A stretch of 64,000 bases of DNA from Streptococcus mitis NCTC 12261 (GTDB lineage: Bacteria > Bacillota > Bacilli > Lactobacillales > Streptococcaceae): NCBI RefSeq assembly GCF_000148585.2, contig NZ_CP028414.1:239501-303500 (forward strand), given 5' to 3'. Position 1 is the stretch's first letter, and every line of letters starts with the position of its first letter. This document shows, one piece after another, positions 56,180 to 64,000 of this stretch. The notes beneath the pieces were generated by a model. It was not told the DNA's origin. It did not search any database and saw only the letters and a program-made list of their open reading frames with translations. Both the position numbers and the translations under genes were made by a program.

Positions 56180-57157
56180 ATGAAAGTTGTTCGAAAATTA
56201 CTAGCACCCCTCTTGGTAGTGGGGATTCTCTTGACCTCTCTGATCAGTTTGCATCAGTTGAAGGCAGATAAGAAAAAAGATGTATTTCGTATCGGTATTT
56301 CACAATTTATTACCCACCAGTCTCTAGACGCTACCAGAGAAGGCTTTGTGGATGAGCTGGCCAAGCAAGGCTATGTTGAAGGGAAAAATATCGAGATTGA
56401 TTTGCAAAATGCACAGGGAGAACAACGAAATCTTAAAACGATTTCCCAGCAACTAGCAGAATCTAGTGATGTCGTTCTAGCTATTGCAACGCCTTCTGCT
56501 CAGAGCTTGGCCAATACAACACAAACGACACCTGTTATCTTTTCAGCGGTAACAGATCCTGTCAGTTCCAAGTTGGTTGAGTCAAGAGAGCATCCTGGGG
56601 GCAATGTGACTGGGACAAGTGACCAGTCATCAGATGCCATTTCAACCCAAATCAATTTGATAAAGAAAGTGTTGCCAAAAGCTAAAACAATTGGAATTCT
56701 TTATACTCAGAGCGAGCCAAACTCAGTTGTCCAAAAGGATGAAGCTAAGCGTCTTCTGGAAGAAAAAGGCTTTACCGTTGTTGAAAAAACAATCTTGGAC
56801 AGTAACAACGTCAAGGCGGCAGCAGAGAGTTTGATGGCAGAGGTGGATATGGTTTTTGTCCCAACGGATAATATCATTTCGTCAACCATGGAAACAGTTA
56901 AGCAGGTTTCTATTAAACACAAGGTTCCAGTATTCGGTGGTTCAACAGAAATGATTGCTGTTGGTGGCTTGTATAACTACGGAACCAATTATGAAGAATT
57001 AGGAAGACAGACAGCTCGCATGTTGATTCGTGTCTTAAAAGGTGAGAAGCCAGAAAATATAGCAGTTGAGTTGCCTGAAAAACTGGAATTGCATACCAAT
57101 CAAGAAATGGCAGATGCATTGGGAATTGATATTAGTAAGTTAGAAGGCAAGGAATAA
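56180..57157 (+). CDS. TrpX-like substrate-binding protein of an ABC transporter
   Basis: A 325-residue protein with an N-terminal signal anchor (LLAPLLVVGILLTSLISL) lacking a lipobox cysteine, then a periplasmic-binding-protein fold of the ABC_sub_bind family (FRIGISQFITHQSLDATREGFVDEL, PVIFSAVTDPVSSKLV, GGNVTGTSD, NYEELGRQTARM). The family is known for tryptophan (TrpX) and other small ligands. The Phe/Tyr-rich leader upstream suggests an aromatic amino acid. SD AGAAGGAG before ATG. First of a three-gene operon. Confidence 0.85.
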   Translation: MKVVRKLLAPLLVVGILLTSLISLHQLKADKKKDVFRIGISQFITHQSLDATREGFVDELAKQGYVEGKNIEIDLQNAQGEQRNLKTISQQLAESSDVVLAIATPSAQSLANTTQTTPVIFSAVTDPVSSKLVESREHPGGNVTGTSDQSSDAISTQINLIKKVLPKAKTIGILYTQSEPNSVVQKDEAKRLLEEKGFTVVEKTILDSNNVKAAAESLMAEVDMVFVPTDNIISSTMETVKQVSIKHKVPVFGGSTEMIAVGGLYNYGTNYEELGRQTARMLIRVLKGEKPENIAVELPEKLELHTNQEMADALGIDISKLEGKE

Positions 57158-57168
57158 GGAGGTTTGAG

Positions 57169-58062
57169 ATGAATTTTGTATTATCTAGTTTATCAGAAGG
57201 TTTGCTATGGTCGATTATGGCTATTGGGGTCTACTTGACTTTCCGTATTTTGGATATTGCAGATATGACTGCTGAAGGAGCCTTTCCTCTGGGGGCAGCA
57301 GTCGTTGTATCTCAGATACAGGCAGGGACAAATCCTTGGATTGCGACCTTACTTGCTTTGCTGGCAGGTATGGTAGCAGGTCTTGTATCAGGAATGCTTC
57401 ACACCAAGATGAAAATTCCAGCTCTCTTGACAGGGATTGTGACCTTGACAGGGCTTTATTCCATCAATATTAAAATCATGGGAAGTGTGCCCAATCTTTC
57501 CTTGGGAGATTCTTCGACTGTCTTTAAACAGTTGGCGAGCTTAGGACTGACAAATGAAGAAGCTGTTTTCTCATTCAGTTTGGCCTGTCTCTTACTTGTT
57601 TGTTTGGTCTTGACTCTTTTGATGAAAACAGAGATTGGCTTGGTCTTGCGTTCGACTGGGGACAATATTCCGATGAGTGAGGCCAATGGGGTCAATGTAG
57701 ACACCATGAAGATTGTTGGTTACATGATTTCAAACGGCTTGATTGCCCTATGTGGTTCTTTGTTTGCCCAAAATGATGGATTTTCAGATGTGACTTCTGG
57801 GACAGGAACCATTGTTGTTGGTTTGAGTGCAGTGATTATTGCGGAAGTCTTGATCCACGATTTGACCATTGGAGGCCGTTTGTTATCCATCGGAATTGGT
57901 GCAATTGTTTACCGTTTGATTATTTTAAATATCTATGAAATTCCAAATCTAGATCAAAACCTGGTTCGTCTCTTTAATGCAATCTTGTTAGCCTTAGTTT
58001 TATTTGCACCAGAATTGCAAAAGAGATTAAAGATTCGTGGTCTGAAATTGAGAAATGAATAG
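57169..58062 (+). CDS. ABC transporter permease, TrpY-like
   Basis: A 297-residue membrane protein with eight or nine helices of the BPD_transp_2 (branched-chain amino acid permease) class: IMAIGVYLTFRILDIADMTAEGAFPLGAAVV near the N-terminus, LVLRSTGDNIPMSEANGVNVDTMKIVGYMISNGLIALCGSL in the centre. AAGGAGG before ATG; 11 bases after the binding protein gene. Confidence 0.87.
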   Translation: MNFVLSSLSEGLLWSIMAIGVYLTFRILDIADMTAEGAFPLGAAVVVSQIQAGTNPWIATLLALLAGMVAGLVSGMLHTKMKIPALLTGIVTLTGLYSINIKIMGSVPNLSLGDSSTVFKQLASLGLTNEEAVFSFSLACLLLVCLVLTLLMKTEIGLVLRSTGDNIPMSEANGVNVDTMKIVGYMISNGLIALCGSLFAQNDGFSDVTSGTGTIVVGLSAVIIAEVLIHDLTIGGRLLSIGIGAIVYRLIILNIYEIPNLDQNLVRLFNAILLALVLFAPELQKRLKIRGLKLRNE

Positions 58063-58074
58063 GAGGAGAAAGTT

Positions 58075-58878
58075 ATGGCAAGTTTGTTAACACTTGAAAA
58101 TATTCACAAAACATTTGAAGCAGGGACGGTCAATGAGAACCATGTCCTCAAAGGGTTAGATTTAGAGGTTGAAGAGGGAGATTTTATCTCTGTGATCGGT
58201 GGAAATGGAGCAGGGAAATCCACTTTGATGAATATCTTGGCTGGCAATCTATCGGTGGACGAAGGGGACCTTTTATTGGCAGGCAAATCCATTAAAAATC
58301 TGAGTGTAAGAAAGAGAGCCAAGGATATCGCCCGTGTTTTTCAAGATCCTAAGATGGGAACAGCTTCTCGTTTGACGATTGAGGAGAATATGGCTATTGC
58401 CTTGAGACGCGGGCAGAAGAGAGGGCTTGGTTGGGGCGTGAAGGAGAAGGATAGAATCCAGTTCCAAGAGGCCTTGAAGGAGTTGAATATTGGTCTTGAA
58501 AGCCGCTTAAAAGTAGATACTCAATACCTCTCAGGAGGACAAAGACAGGCTTTGACCCTAGTCATGGCAGCTCTGGTGAAACCCAAACTCTTGCTTTTGG
58601 ATGAACATACTGCGGCACTTGACCCGAAAACGAGTCAAATGGTGATGGATTTGACGCAAAAGATTGTGGAACACCATCAGTTGACGACTTTGATGATTAC
58701 CCACGATATGAACCATGCGATTGAGTACGGCAATCGTCTCATTATGCTCTATCAGGGTAAGATAGTGGTGGATGTCAAGGGAGAGGAGAAAAAGCATCTG
58801 ACGGTTGAAGATCTCATGCATCTCTTCCAGAAAAATAGTGGCCAAAGTCTAGTTAGTGATGAATTAGTTTTGGGATAA
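58075..58878 (+). CDS. ABC transporter ATPase, TrpZ-like
   Basis: A 267-residue ATPase. Walker A GGNGAGKST (about 42-50), signature LSGGQRQALTL (about 152-162), Walker B LLLLDEHTAALD (His in place of the usual Pro), switch ITHDMNHAIEYG. AGGAGGAG before ATG; 12 bases after the permease gene. Ends the operon at a terminator. Confidence 0.9.
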   Translation: MASLLTLENIHKTFEAGTVNENHVLKGLDLEVEEGDFISVIGGNGAGKSTLMNILAGNLSVDEGDLLLAGKSIKNLSVRKRAKDIARVFQDPKMGTASRLTIEENMAIALRRGQKRGLGWGVKEKDRIQFQEALKELNIGLESRLKVDTQYLSGGQRQALTLVMAALVKPKLLLLDEHTAALDPKTSQMVMDLTQKIVEHHQLTTLMITHDMNHAIEYGNRLIMLYQGKIVVDVKGEEKKHLTVEDLMHLFQKNSGQSLVSDELVLG

Positions 58879-58882
58879 AGAA

Positions 58883-58911
58883 AAAGGCTGAGATGTGGTG
58901 TCTCAGTCTTT
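58883..58911 (+). terminator. Terminator of the TrpXYZ-like operon
   Basis: AAAGGCTGAGA and TCTCAGTCTTT, loop of seven, one G-U, then TATT. Confidence 0.8.
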
Positions 58912-58947
58912 TATTAGTACAAATGGATAGGCAGAAATATGAAATTG

Positions 58948-59060
58948 ATACTCTTCGAAAATCTCTTCAAACCGTGTCAACTCTATCTGCAACCTCCAAA
59001 CCGTGTTTTGAGCAGCCTGTGGCTAGCTTCCTAGTTTGCTCTTTGATTTTCAGTGAGTAT
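58948..59060 (-). repeat. BOX element 8 (A-C, no B)
   Basis: Minus strand ATACTCACTGAAAATC start, CAAAACACGGTTTGGAGG centre (palindrome decayed), boxC ending GATTTTCGAAGAGTAT. Confidence 0.88.
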
Positions 59061-59164
59061 AAACTCAGTAGGGAGCTCTCTTTTGCAGAAAAGCAGGGTT
59101 CTTTTTGCTGTCTATTCCCTCCCTGAAAGCGTAAAACAAACTAGTCAGGGTGGCTAGTTTGTGG

Positions 59165-59170
59165 TATAAT
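59165..59170 (+). promoter_or_regulatory. -10 box of yneF
   Basis: TGTGGTATAAT; no clear -35. Confidence 0.55.
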
Positions 59171-59203
59171 GAAAGAGACTCAAAAAGAAACAGGAGAAAA
59201 ATG

Positions 59204-59452
59204 ATGGATTTACTATTAGCAATTGTATTGATTGTGCTAGCTTTTCTAGGAGGAGCTCTTGGAGGGATGTACTTGGTTCGTAAGCAAATTGAAAAAGAAT
59301 TCGCTGACAACCCACGTTTGAATGCTGAAGCAGTTCGTACTCTTTTGAGTGCAAATGGTCAAAAACCAAGCGAAGCTAAGGTACAACAAGTTTACCACCA
59401 AATCATCCGCCAACAAAAGGCAGCCCTTGCTAACAATAAAAAGAAAAAATAA
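59204..59452 (+). CDS. yneF: UPF0154 (YneF) small membrane protein
   Basis: An 82-residue protein with one N-terminal membrane helix ([23 protein letters not shown]) and a basic cytosolic tail ([36 protein letters not shown]). Its sequence is typical of UPF0154/YneF, of unknown function. CAGGAG lies eight bases before ATG 59204; an ATG at 59201 is possible. Confidence 0.9.
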
Positions 59453-59460
59453 ATAAGGAA

Positions 59461-59486
59461 AAGTCTGGGATGAAAGTTCCAGACTT
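59461..59486 (+). terminator. Candidate terminator of yneF
   Basis: AAGTCTGGGA and TTCCAGACTT, six-base loop, but no real T run (CTCACT). Confidence 0.5.
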
Positions 59487-59587
59487 CTCACTATGTTGGT
59501 TATGGTTTAGGAATGCGACTTTTTCCTTGCATTCTATTGATATTTGATTATGATTAAGAGAGATAGTTGTTGATTAGGATGTCATTC

Positions 59588-59618
59588 AGTTCATAAGGAT
59601 CAATAATCATAATGAACT
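59588..59618. promoter_or_regulatory. Dyad upstream of murI
   Basis: AGTTCAT...ATGAACT with an inner GAT/ATC pair, 34 bases before the murI ATG. It could be an operator or an mRNA hairpin. Confidence 0.35.
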
Positions 59619-59651
59619 ATCAATCAGAAAAAAGACTAGAAAGAAGACTGT

Positions 59652-60446
59652 ATGGATAATCGACCAATTGGTTTTTTGGATTCGGGTGTCGGGGGCTTGA
59701 CCGTTGTGCGCGAGCTCATGCGCCAGCTTCCCCATGAAGAAATCGTCTATATTGGAGATTCGGCACGGGCGCCCTATGGTCCCCGTCCTGCTGAGCAAAT
59801 TCGTGAATATACTTGGCAGTTGGTCAACTTTCTTTTGACCAAGGATGTCAAAATGATTGTCATTGCTTGTAATACTGCGACTGCCGTCGTCTGGGAAGAA
59901 ATCAAAGCTCAACTAGATATTCCTGTCCTAGGTGTGATTTTGCCAGGAGCTTCGGCAGCTATCAAGTCTAGCCAAGGTGGGAAAATCGGAGTGATTGGAA
60001 CACCCATGACGGTACACTCAGACATCTACCGTCAGAAAATCCATGATTTGGATCCGGACTTACAGGTGGAGAGTTTGGCCTGTCCCAAGTTTGCTCCCTT
60101 GGTGGAGTCGGGTGCCCTGTCAACCAGTGTTACCAAGAAAGTGGTCTATGAAACCCTGCGTCCCTTGGTTGGAAAGGTGGATAGCTTGATTTTGGGCTGT
60201 ACCCATTATCCACTCCTCAGACCTATTATTCAAAATGTCATGGGACCCAAGGTTCAGCTCATCGATAGTGGGGCAGAGTGCGTACGGGATATCTCAGTCT
60301 TACTTAATTATTTTGAAATCAATCGTGGTCGCGATGCCGGACCACTCCATCACCGTTTTTACACAACAGCCAGTAGCCAAAGTTTTGCACAAATTGGTGA
60401 AGAATGGCTGGAAAAAGAGATTCATGTGGAGCATGTAGAATTATGA
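59652..60446 (+). CDS. murI: Glutamate racemase
   Basis: A 264-residue enzyme making D-glutamate for peptidoglycan. The two catalytic cysteines are in ACNTATAVV (Cys73) and [10 protein letters not shown] (about 184), with [14 protein letters not shown] at the N-terminus and [10 protein letters not shown] at about 34-43. Ribosome binding site is weak (AGAAAGAAG). The stop overlaps the next ATG (ATGA). Confidence 0.96.
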   Translation: MDNRPIGFLDSGVGGLTVVRELMRQLPHEEIVYIGDSARAPYGPRPAEQIREYTWQLVNFLLTKDVKMIVIACNTATAVVWEEIKAQLDIPVLGVILPGASAAIKSSQGGKIGVIGTPMTVHSDIYRQKIHDLDPDLQVESLACPKFAPLVESGALSTSVTKKVVYETLRPLVGKVDSLILGCTHYPLLRPIIQNVMGPKVQLIDSGAECVRDISVLLNYFEINRGRDAGPLHHRFYTTASSQSFAQIGEEWLEKEIHVEHVEL

Positions 60447-61414
60447 CAAATAAAATTTATGAATACAAGGATGACCAGGACTGGTATGTCGGGTCCTATG
60501 GTATTTTTGGTGGCGTCCGGACGTTGACGGATGATGACTTGGATTTTCCTCTATTGGAGTTTGCCCAAAGATTTCGAGATGAGGATCGAGGTTTTCCTGT
60601 TTCTGTTACTGTTTTACGCTATGGTTCCCTCTACCGTTTATTGTCTTTTGTGGTAGATATCCTCAACCAAGAAATGGGACGAAATGTGGAAGTCATCCAA
60701 CGTCAAGGGGCTCTGCTCGTGGTTGAAAATGGGCAACTCTTGTATGTGGAATTGCCCAAAGAAGGGGTCGATGTTCATGATTTCTTTGAGACAAACAAGG
60801 TCAGAGAAACCTTATTGATTGCGACTCGAAACGAAGGCAAGACCAAAGAGTTCCGAGCTATCTTTGACAAGCTAGGCTACGATGTGGAAAATCTTAATGA
60901 CTATCCTGACTTGCCTGAAGTAGCAGAAACAGGCATGACCTTCGAAGAAAATGCCCGTCTCAAGGCAGAAACTATTTCTCAATTAACAGGCAAGATGGTT
61001 CTGGCAGATGATTCTGGACTGAAAGTTGATGTCCTTGGTGGCTTGCCAGGTGTCTGGTCAGCTCGTTTCGCAGGTGTGGGAGCTACTGACCGTGAAAACA
61101 ATGCCAAGCTCTTGCACGAATTGGCCATGGTCTTTGAACTCAAGGACCGCTCGGCTCAATTCCATACAACCCTAGTCGTAGCCAGTCCAAACAAGGAAAG
61201 CTTGGTTGTTGAAGCAGACTGGCATGGCTACATTAACTTTGAACCTAAGGGTGAAAATGGCTTTGGCTATGACCCTCTCTTCCTTGTAGGAGAGACAGGC
61301 AAGTCCTCAGCTGAATTAACCCTTGAAGAAAAAAATAGTCAATCTCACCGTGCCTTAGCCGTTAAGAAACTTTTGGAGGTATTTCCATCATGGCAAAGCA
61401 AACCATCATTGTAA
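60443..61414 (+). CDS. rdgB: XTP/dITP diphosphatase with N-terminal extension
   Basis: A 323-residue protein. About 125 N-terminal residues form an extra domain of unknown role ([23 protein letters not shown]), known from streptococcal homologues. The Ham1/RdgB domain follows: [18 protein letters not shown] (about 132-149), [43 protein letters not shown] and [10 protein letters not shown]. It removes deaminated purine nucleotides. ATG overlaps the murI stop. Confidence 0.92.
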   Translation: MTNKIYEYKDDQDWYVGSYGIFGGVRTLTDDDLDFPLLEFAQRFRDEDRGFPVSVTVLRYGSLYRLLSFVVDILNQEMGRNVEVIQRQGALLVVENGQLLYVELPKEGVDVHDFFETNKVRETLLIATRNEGKTKEFRAIFDKLGYDVENLNDYPDLPEVAETGMTFEENARLKAETISQLTGKMVLADDSGLKVDVLGGLPGVWSARFAGVGATDRENNAKLLHELAMVFELKDRSAQFHTTLVVASPNKESLVVEADWHGYINFEPKGENGFGYDPLFLVGETGKSSAELTLEEKNSQSHRALAVKKLLEVFPSWQSKPSL

Positions 61415-61911
61415 TGAGCGATTCTCATGGCGATAGCTTGATTGTGGAAGAAATCCGTGATCGCTATGTGGGCAAAGTTGATGCCGTTTTTCATAACGGC
61501 GATTCTGAACTGCGTCCTGATTCTCCCCTTTGGGAAGGCATCCGCGTTGTTAAAGGGAACATGGACTTCTACTCCGGCTACCCAGAACGTTTGGTGACTG
61601 AGCTTGGTTCGACCAAGATTATCCAAACCCATGGTCACTTGTTTGACATCAATTTCAACTTTCAAAAGTTGGACTACTGGGCTCAGGAAGAAGAGGCCGA
61701 TATCTGTCTTTATGGTCACTTGCATGTGCCAAACGCTTGGATGGAAGGAAAGACTCTTTTTCTAAATCCAGGTTCTATCAGTCAACCGCGTGGGACCATC
61801 AGAGAATGTCTCTATGCTCGTGTGGAGATTGATGATAGTTACTTCAAAGTCGACTTTTTGACACGAGCTCATGAGGTGTATCCGGGCTTGTCCAAGGAGT
61901 TTAGCCGATGA
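61390..61911 (+). CDS. YfcE-type metallophosphoesterase
   Basis: A 173-residue calcineurin-like phosphodiesterase. Metal ligands appear in VMSDSHGD (about 8-15), FHNGDSEL (about 35), VKGNMDF (about 53), THGHLFD and YGHLHVPN. Overlaps rdgB by 25 bases and cbpB by four. The physiological substrate is unknown. Confidence 0.9.
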   Translation: MAKQTIIVMSDSHGDSLIVEEIRDRYVGKVDAVFHNGDSELRPDSPLWEGIRVVKGNMDFYSGYPERLVTELGSTKIIQTHGHLFDINFNFQKLDYWAQEEEADICLYGHLHVPNAWMEGKTLFLNPGSISQPRGTIRECLYARVEIDDSYFKVDFLTRAHEVYPGLSKEFSR

Positions 61912-62369
61912 TTGCCAAGGAGTTTGAGACTTTCTTGTTGGGGCAAGAGGAAACTTTTTTGACTCCTGCTAAAAATCTAGCTGTGTTGATTGATACTCAC
62001 AATGCGGATCATGCGACCCTCTTGCTCAGTCAGATGACCTATACCCGTGTTCCCGTTGTGACAGATGAAAAACACTTTGTTGGGACGATTGGGCTCAGAG
62101 ATATTATGGCTTATCAGATGGAGCATGACTTTAGTCAAGAAATCATGGCAGATACGGATATCGTTCATATGACGAGAACGGACGTAGCAGTTGTCTCGCC
62201 TGATTTTACCATTACAGAGGTCTTGCACAAATTGGTAGATGAGTCCTTCTTGCCGGTTGTGGATGCGTCTGGTATTTTCCAAGGAATTATCACGCGCAAG
62301 TCTATCCTCAAGGCAGTGAATGCCCTCTTGCATGACTTTAGTAAGGAATATGAGATTCGATGCAAATGA
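61908..62369 (+). CDS. cbpB: CBS-domain protein, CbpB/DarB-like (likely c-di-AMP sensor)
   Basis: A 153-residue protein made of two CBS domains (about 15-75: LAVLIDTHNADHATLLLSQMTYTRVPVVTDEKHFVGTI; about 85-145: VVSPDFTITEVLHKLVDESFLPVVDASGIFQGIITRKSIL). Stand-alone CBS pairs of this size, CbpB in Listeria and DarB in Bacillus, bind c-di-AMP and act on Rel or pyruvate carboxylase. The identification is by architecture; binding is inferred. Confidence 0.75.
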   Translation: MIAKEFETFLLGQEETFLTPAKNLAVLIDTHNADHATLLLSQMTYTRVPVVTDEKHFVGTIGLRDIMAYQMEHDFSQEIMADTDIVHMTRTDVAVVSPDFTITEVLHKLVDESFLPVVDASGIFQGIITRKSILKAVNALLHDFSKEYEIRCK

Positions 62370-63100
62370 GAGACAAGATTTCAGCCTTTTTAGAGGAAAA
62401 GCAGGGCTTATCTGCCAATTCTAAGCAGTCATATAAGTATGATTTAGAACAGTTTTTAGATTTGGTAGGTGAGCGGATTTCTGAGACCAGTCTCAAGATT
62501 TACCAAGCCCAGCTAGCCAATCTAAAAATCAGCGCCCAGAAGCGAAAGATTTCGGCCTGTAACCGATTTCTCTACTTTCTCTATCAAAAAGGAGAAGTGG
62601 ATAGCTTTTACCGCTTGGAATTAGCTAAACAAGCTGAAAAGAAGACCGAAAAGCCAGAACTGTTAGACCTAGACTCTTTTTGGCAGGAAAGTGACTATCC
62701 AGAGGGTCGCTTGCTAGCACTCTTAATCCTAGAAATGGGGCTCTTGCCGAGTGAGATTTTAGCTCTCAAGGTTGAGGATATCAATCTGGATTTTCAGGTG
62801 TTGCGAATCCAGAAGGCTTCCCAACAGAGGATTGTCACCATTCCCACGAGCTTGCTTTCAGAATTGGAACCCTTGATGGGGCAGACCTATCTCTTTGAAA
62901 GGGCAGGGAAAGCCTATTCTCGTCAGTGGGCCTTCCGTCAGTTAGAAGCTTTTGTCAAGGAGAAAGGTTTCTCAACCTTATCCGCTCAAGCCTTGCGGGA
63001 ACAGTTTATTCTAAGACAAATAGAAAAGAAGGTCAATTTGTACGAAATTGCAAAAAAATTAGGATTAAAAACAGTCCTGACCTTAGAAAAATATAGATAA
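62360..63100 (+). CDS. XerD-like tyrosine recombinase without the full catalytic set
   Basis: A 246-residue protein with a SAM-like N-terminal DNA-binding domain ([16 protein letters not shown]) and a recombinase C-domain. Box I reads [11 protein letters not shown] where active enzymes have GLRxSE, so the first catalytic Arg is absent. The HxLRH box reads QALREQF (His lost, Arg kept), and the final Tyr is in LEKYR. The streptococcal XerDL family is known not to act at the dif site. It overlaps cbpB by ten bases, and shares a base with scpA. Confidence 0.85.
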   Translation: MQMRDKISAFLEEKQGLSANSKQSYKYDLEQFLDLVGERISETSLKIYQAQLANLKISAQKRKISACNRFLYFLYQKGEVDSFYRLELAKQAEKKTEKPELLDLDSFWQESDYPEGRLLALLILEMGLLPSEILALKVEDINLDFQVLRIQKASQQRIVTIPTSLLSELEPLMGQTYLFERAGKAYSRQWAFRQLEAFVKEKGFSTLSAQALREQFILRQIEKKVNLYEIAKKLGLKTVLTLEKYR

Positions 63101-63828
63101 TGGATATTAAACTAAAAGATTTTGAAGGGCCCCTGGACTTGCTTTTGCACCTGGTTTCTAAGTACCAGATGGATATCTACGATGTGCCCATTACGGAAGT
63201 CATTGAACAGTATCTAGCCTATGTTTCAACCCTGCAGGCCATGCGTCTGGAAGTGACGGGCGAGTACATGGTTATGGCCAGTCAGCTCATGCTGATCAAG
63301 AGCCGTAAACTCCTTCCAAAGGTAGCAGAAGTGACCGATTTGGAGGATGACCTGGAGCAGGACCTTCTCTCTCAAATCGAAGAATACCGCAAGTTCAAGC
63401 TCTTGGGTGAGAATTTGGAAGCCAAGCACCAAGATCGGGCCCAGTACTATTCCAAAGCGCCGACAGAGTTGATTTACGAAGATGCGGAGCTTGTGCATGA
63501 CAAGACGACCATTGACCTCTTTTTGGCTTTTTCAAATATCCTAGCCAAGAAAAAAGAGGAGTTTGCACAGAATCACACGACTATCTTGCGGGATGAGTAT
63601 AAGATTGAGGACATGATGGCCATCGTAAAAGAGTCCTTGACCGGACGAGATCAATTGCGCTTGCAGGATTTGTTTAAGGAAGCCCAGAATGTGCAAGAGG
63701 TCATTACCCTCTTTTTGGCAACCCTAGAGTTAATCAAAACCCAGGAGCTGATCCTCGTGCAAGAGGAAAGTTTCGGAGATATTTATCTCATGGAAAAGAA
63801 GGAAGAAAGTCAAGTGGCCCAAAGCTAG
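63100..63828 (+). CDS. scpA: Segregation and condensation protein A
   Basis: A 242-residue kleisin of the SMC-ScpAB condensin. [27 protein letters not shown] at the N-terminus binds the SMC neck, [18 protein letters not shown] follows, and the C-terminal winged helix includes [13 protein letters not shown]. It precedes scpB by 18 bases. Confidence 0.96.
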   Translation: MDIKLKDFEGPLDLLLHLVSKYQMDIYDVPITEVIEQYLAYVSTLQAMRLEVTGEYMVMASQLMLIKSRKLLPKVAEVTDLEDDLEQDLLSQIEEYRKFKLLGENLEAKHQDRAQYYSKAPTELIYEDAELVHDKTTIDLFLAFSNILAKKKEEFAQNHTTILRDEYKIEDMMAIVKESLTGRDQLRLQDLFKEAQNVQEVITLFLATLELIKTQELILVQEESFGDIYLMEKKEESQVAQS

Positions 63829-63846
63829 ACTTGATAGAGAGGAAAG

Positions 63847-64000
63847 ATGAGTACTTTAGCAAAAATAGAAGCGCTCTTGTTTGTAGCGGGTGAAGATGGG
63901 ATTAGAGTCCGCCAGTTAGCTGAACTCCTCTCTCTGCCACCGACAGGCATCCAACAGAGTTTAGAAAAATTAGTCCAGAAGTATGAAAGGGACCCAGATT
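63847..64000 (+). CDS. scpB: Segregation and condensation protein B (5' part)
   Basis: ATG 63847 after GAGAGGAAAG opens a frame that reads [24 protein letters not shown] and continues to the window edge (51 codons). The [11 protein letters not shown] start is the ScpB signature. The rest is outside the window. Confidence 0.95.
   Translation, partial: MSTLAKIEALLFVAGEDGIRVRQLAELLSLPPTGIQQSLEKLVQKYERDPD

Noticed and set aside
55786..56180. T-box riboswitch before the TrpXYZ-like operon
   Set aside because: No AGGGTGGNACCGCG-type T-box sequence is present; the leader peptide model fits better.
58893..59126. Plus-strand reading frame over BOX 8
   Set aside because: It is BOX sequence read through with no family match.

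Overview
The window comes from a low-GC Gram-positive coccus of the Streptococcus mitis group (S. mitis, S. pseudopneumoniae or a close pneumococcal relative). The evidence is: eight BOX elements (the A/B/C modular repeat of S. pneumoniae and S. mitis), a folP-folC-folE-folBK (sulABCD) cluster, the amiACDEF oligopeptide transporter, epuA-endA, manLMN and a lysine-peptidoglycan type lysA. From memory, the sulABCD block and the ccpA-to-ami block are far apart in the S. pneumoniae reference genome, so the junction near 13.1-13.3 kb, which carries a BOX element, may be a rearrangement point.

Layout. 1-1.74 kb is a decay zone: the tail of a DUF4230-like gene, a gltD remnant, a headless leucine-rich-repeat gene, and the start of a gene cut by an IS3-family remnant. 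1.8-8.5 kb holds the manLMN glucose/mannose PTS (with a CcpA site in its promoter), a zinc alcohol dehydrogenase, a HAD phosphatase and a purine permease. 8.6-13.1 kb holds a CPBP protease and the folate operon. 13.2-24.3 kb holds a DUF960 gene, ccpA, asparaginase, a HAD phosphatase/NTP-pyrophosphatase fusion, a universal stress protein, an aminotransferase, rpmH, an Ali-type peptide-binding lipoprotein and a KimA-like permease. 24.4-33.4 kb is a housekeeping run: tatD-rnmV-ksgA-rsgA-rpe-thiN-rmuC-yhaM-purR-lysA. 33.5-44.8 kb holds pflA, yidC, acyP, an rRNA methyltransferase, a BI-1 protein, a doubly frameshifted asnA, rsmD-coaD-sepM, murA-epuA, a frameshifted endA and a CorC-like protein. 45-51.7 kb holds tRNA-Cys and amiACDEF. 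52.1-58.9 kb is accessory: a malolactic enzyme with LysR and Xre regulators but no visible malate permease, an IS630 remnant, and a TrpXYZ-like ABC transporter. The window ends with yneF, murI-rdgB-yfcE-cbpB-xerDL-scpA-scpB (scpB is cut by the window edge).

Function. Carbon control is visible as a circuit: CcpA is encoded here, and cre-like sites lie at its own promoter, in the manLMN promoter and at the pflA start. Folate synthesis, ribosome and rRNA maintenance, peptide uptake and chromosome segregation make up most of the rest. Two genes are broken by small indels: asnA (two +1 insertions) and the competence nuclease endA (one -1 deletion).

The most unusual element is upstream of the TrpXYZ-like transporter. 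A consensus promoter drives a 19-residue reading frame ending in a Phe/Tyr cluster, followed by mutually exclusive hairpins and an intrinsic terminator. This has the layout of a classic ribosome-stalling attenuator for aromatic amino acids. A BOX element sits between it and the transporter.
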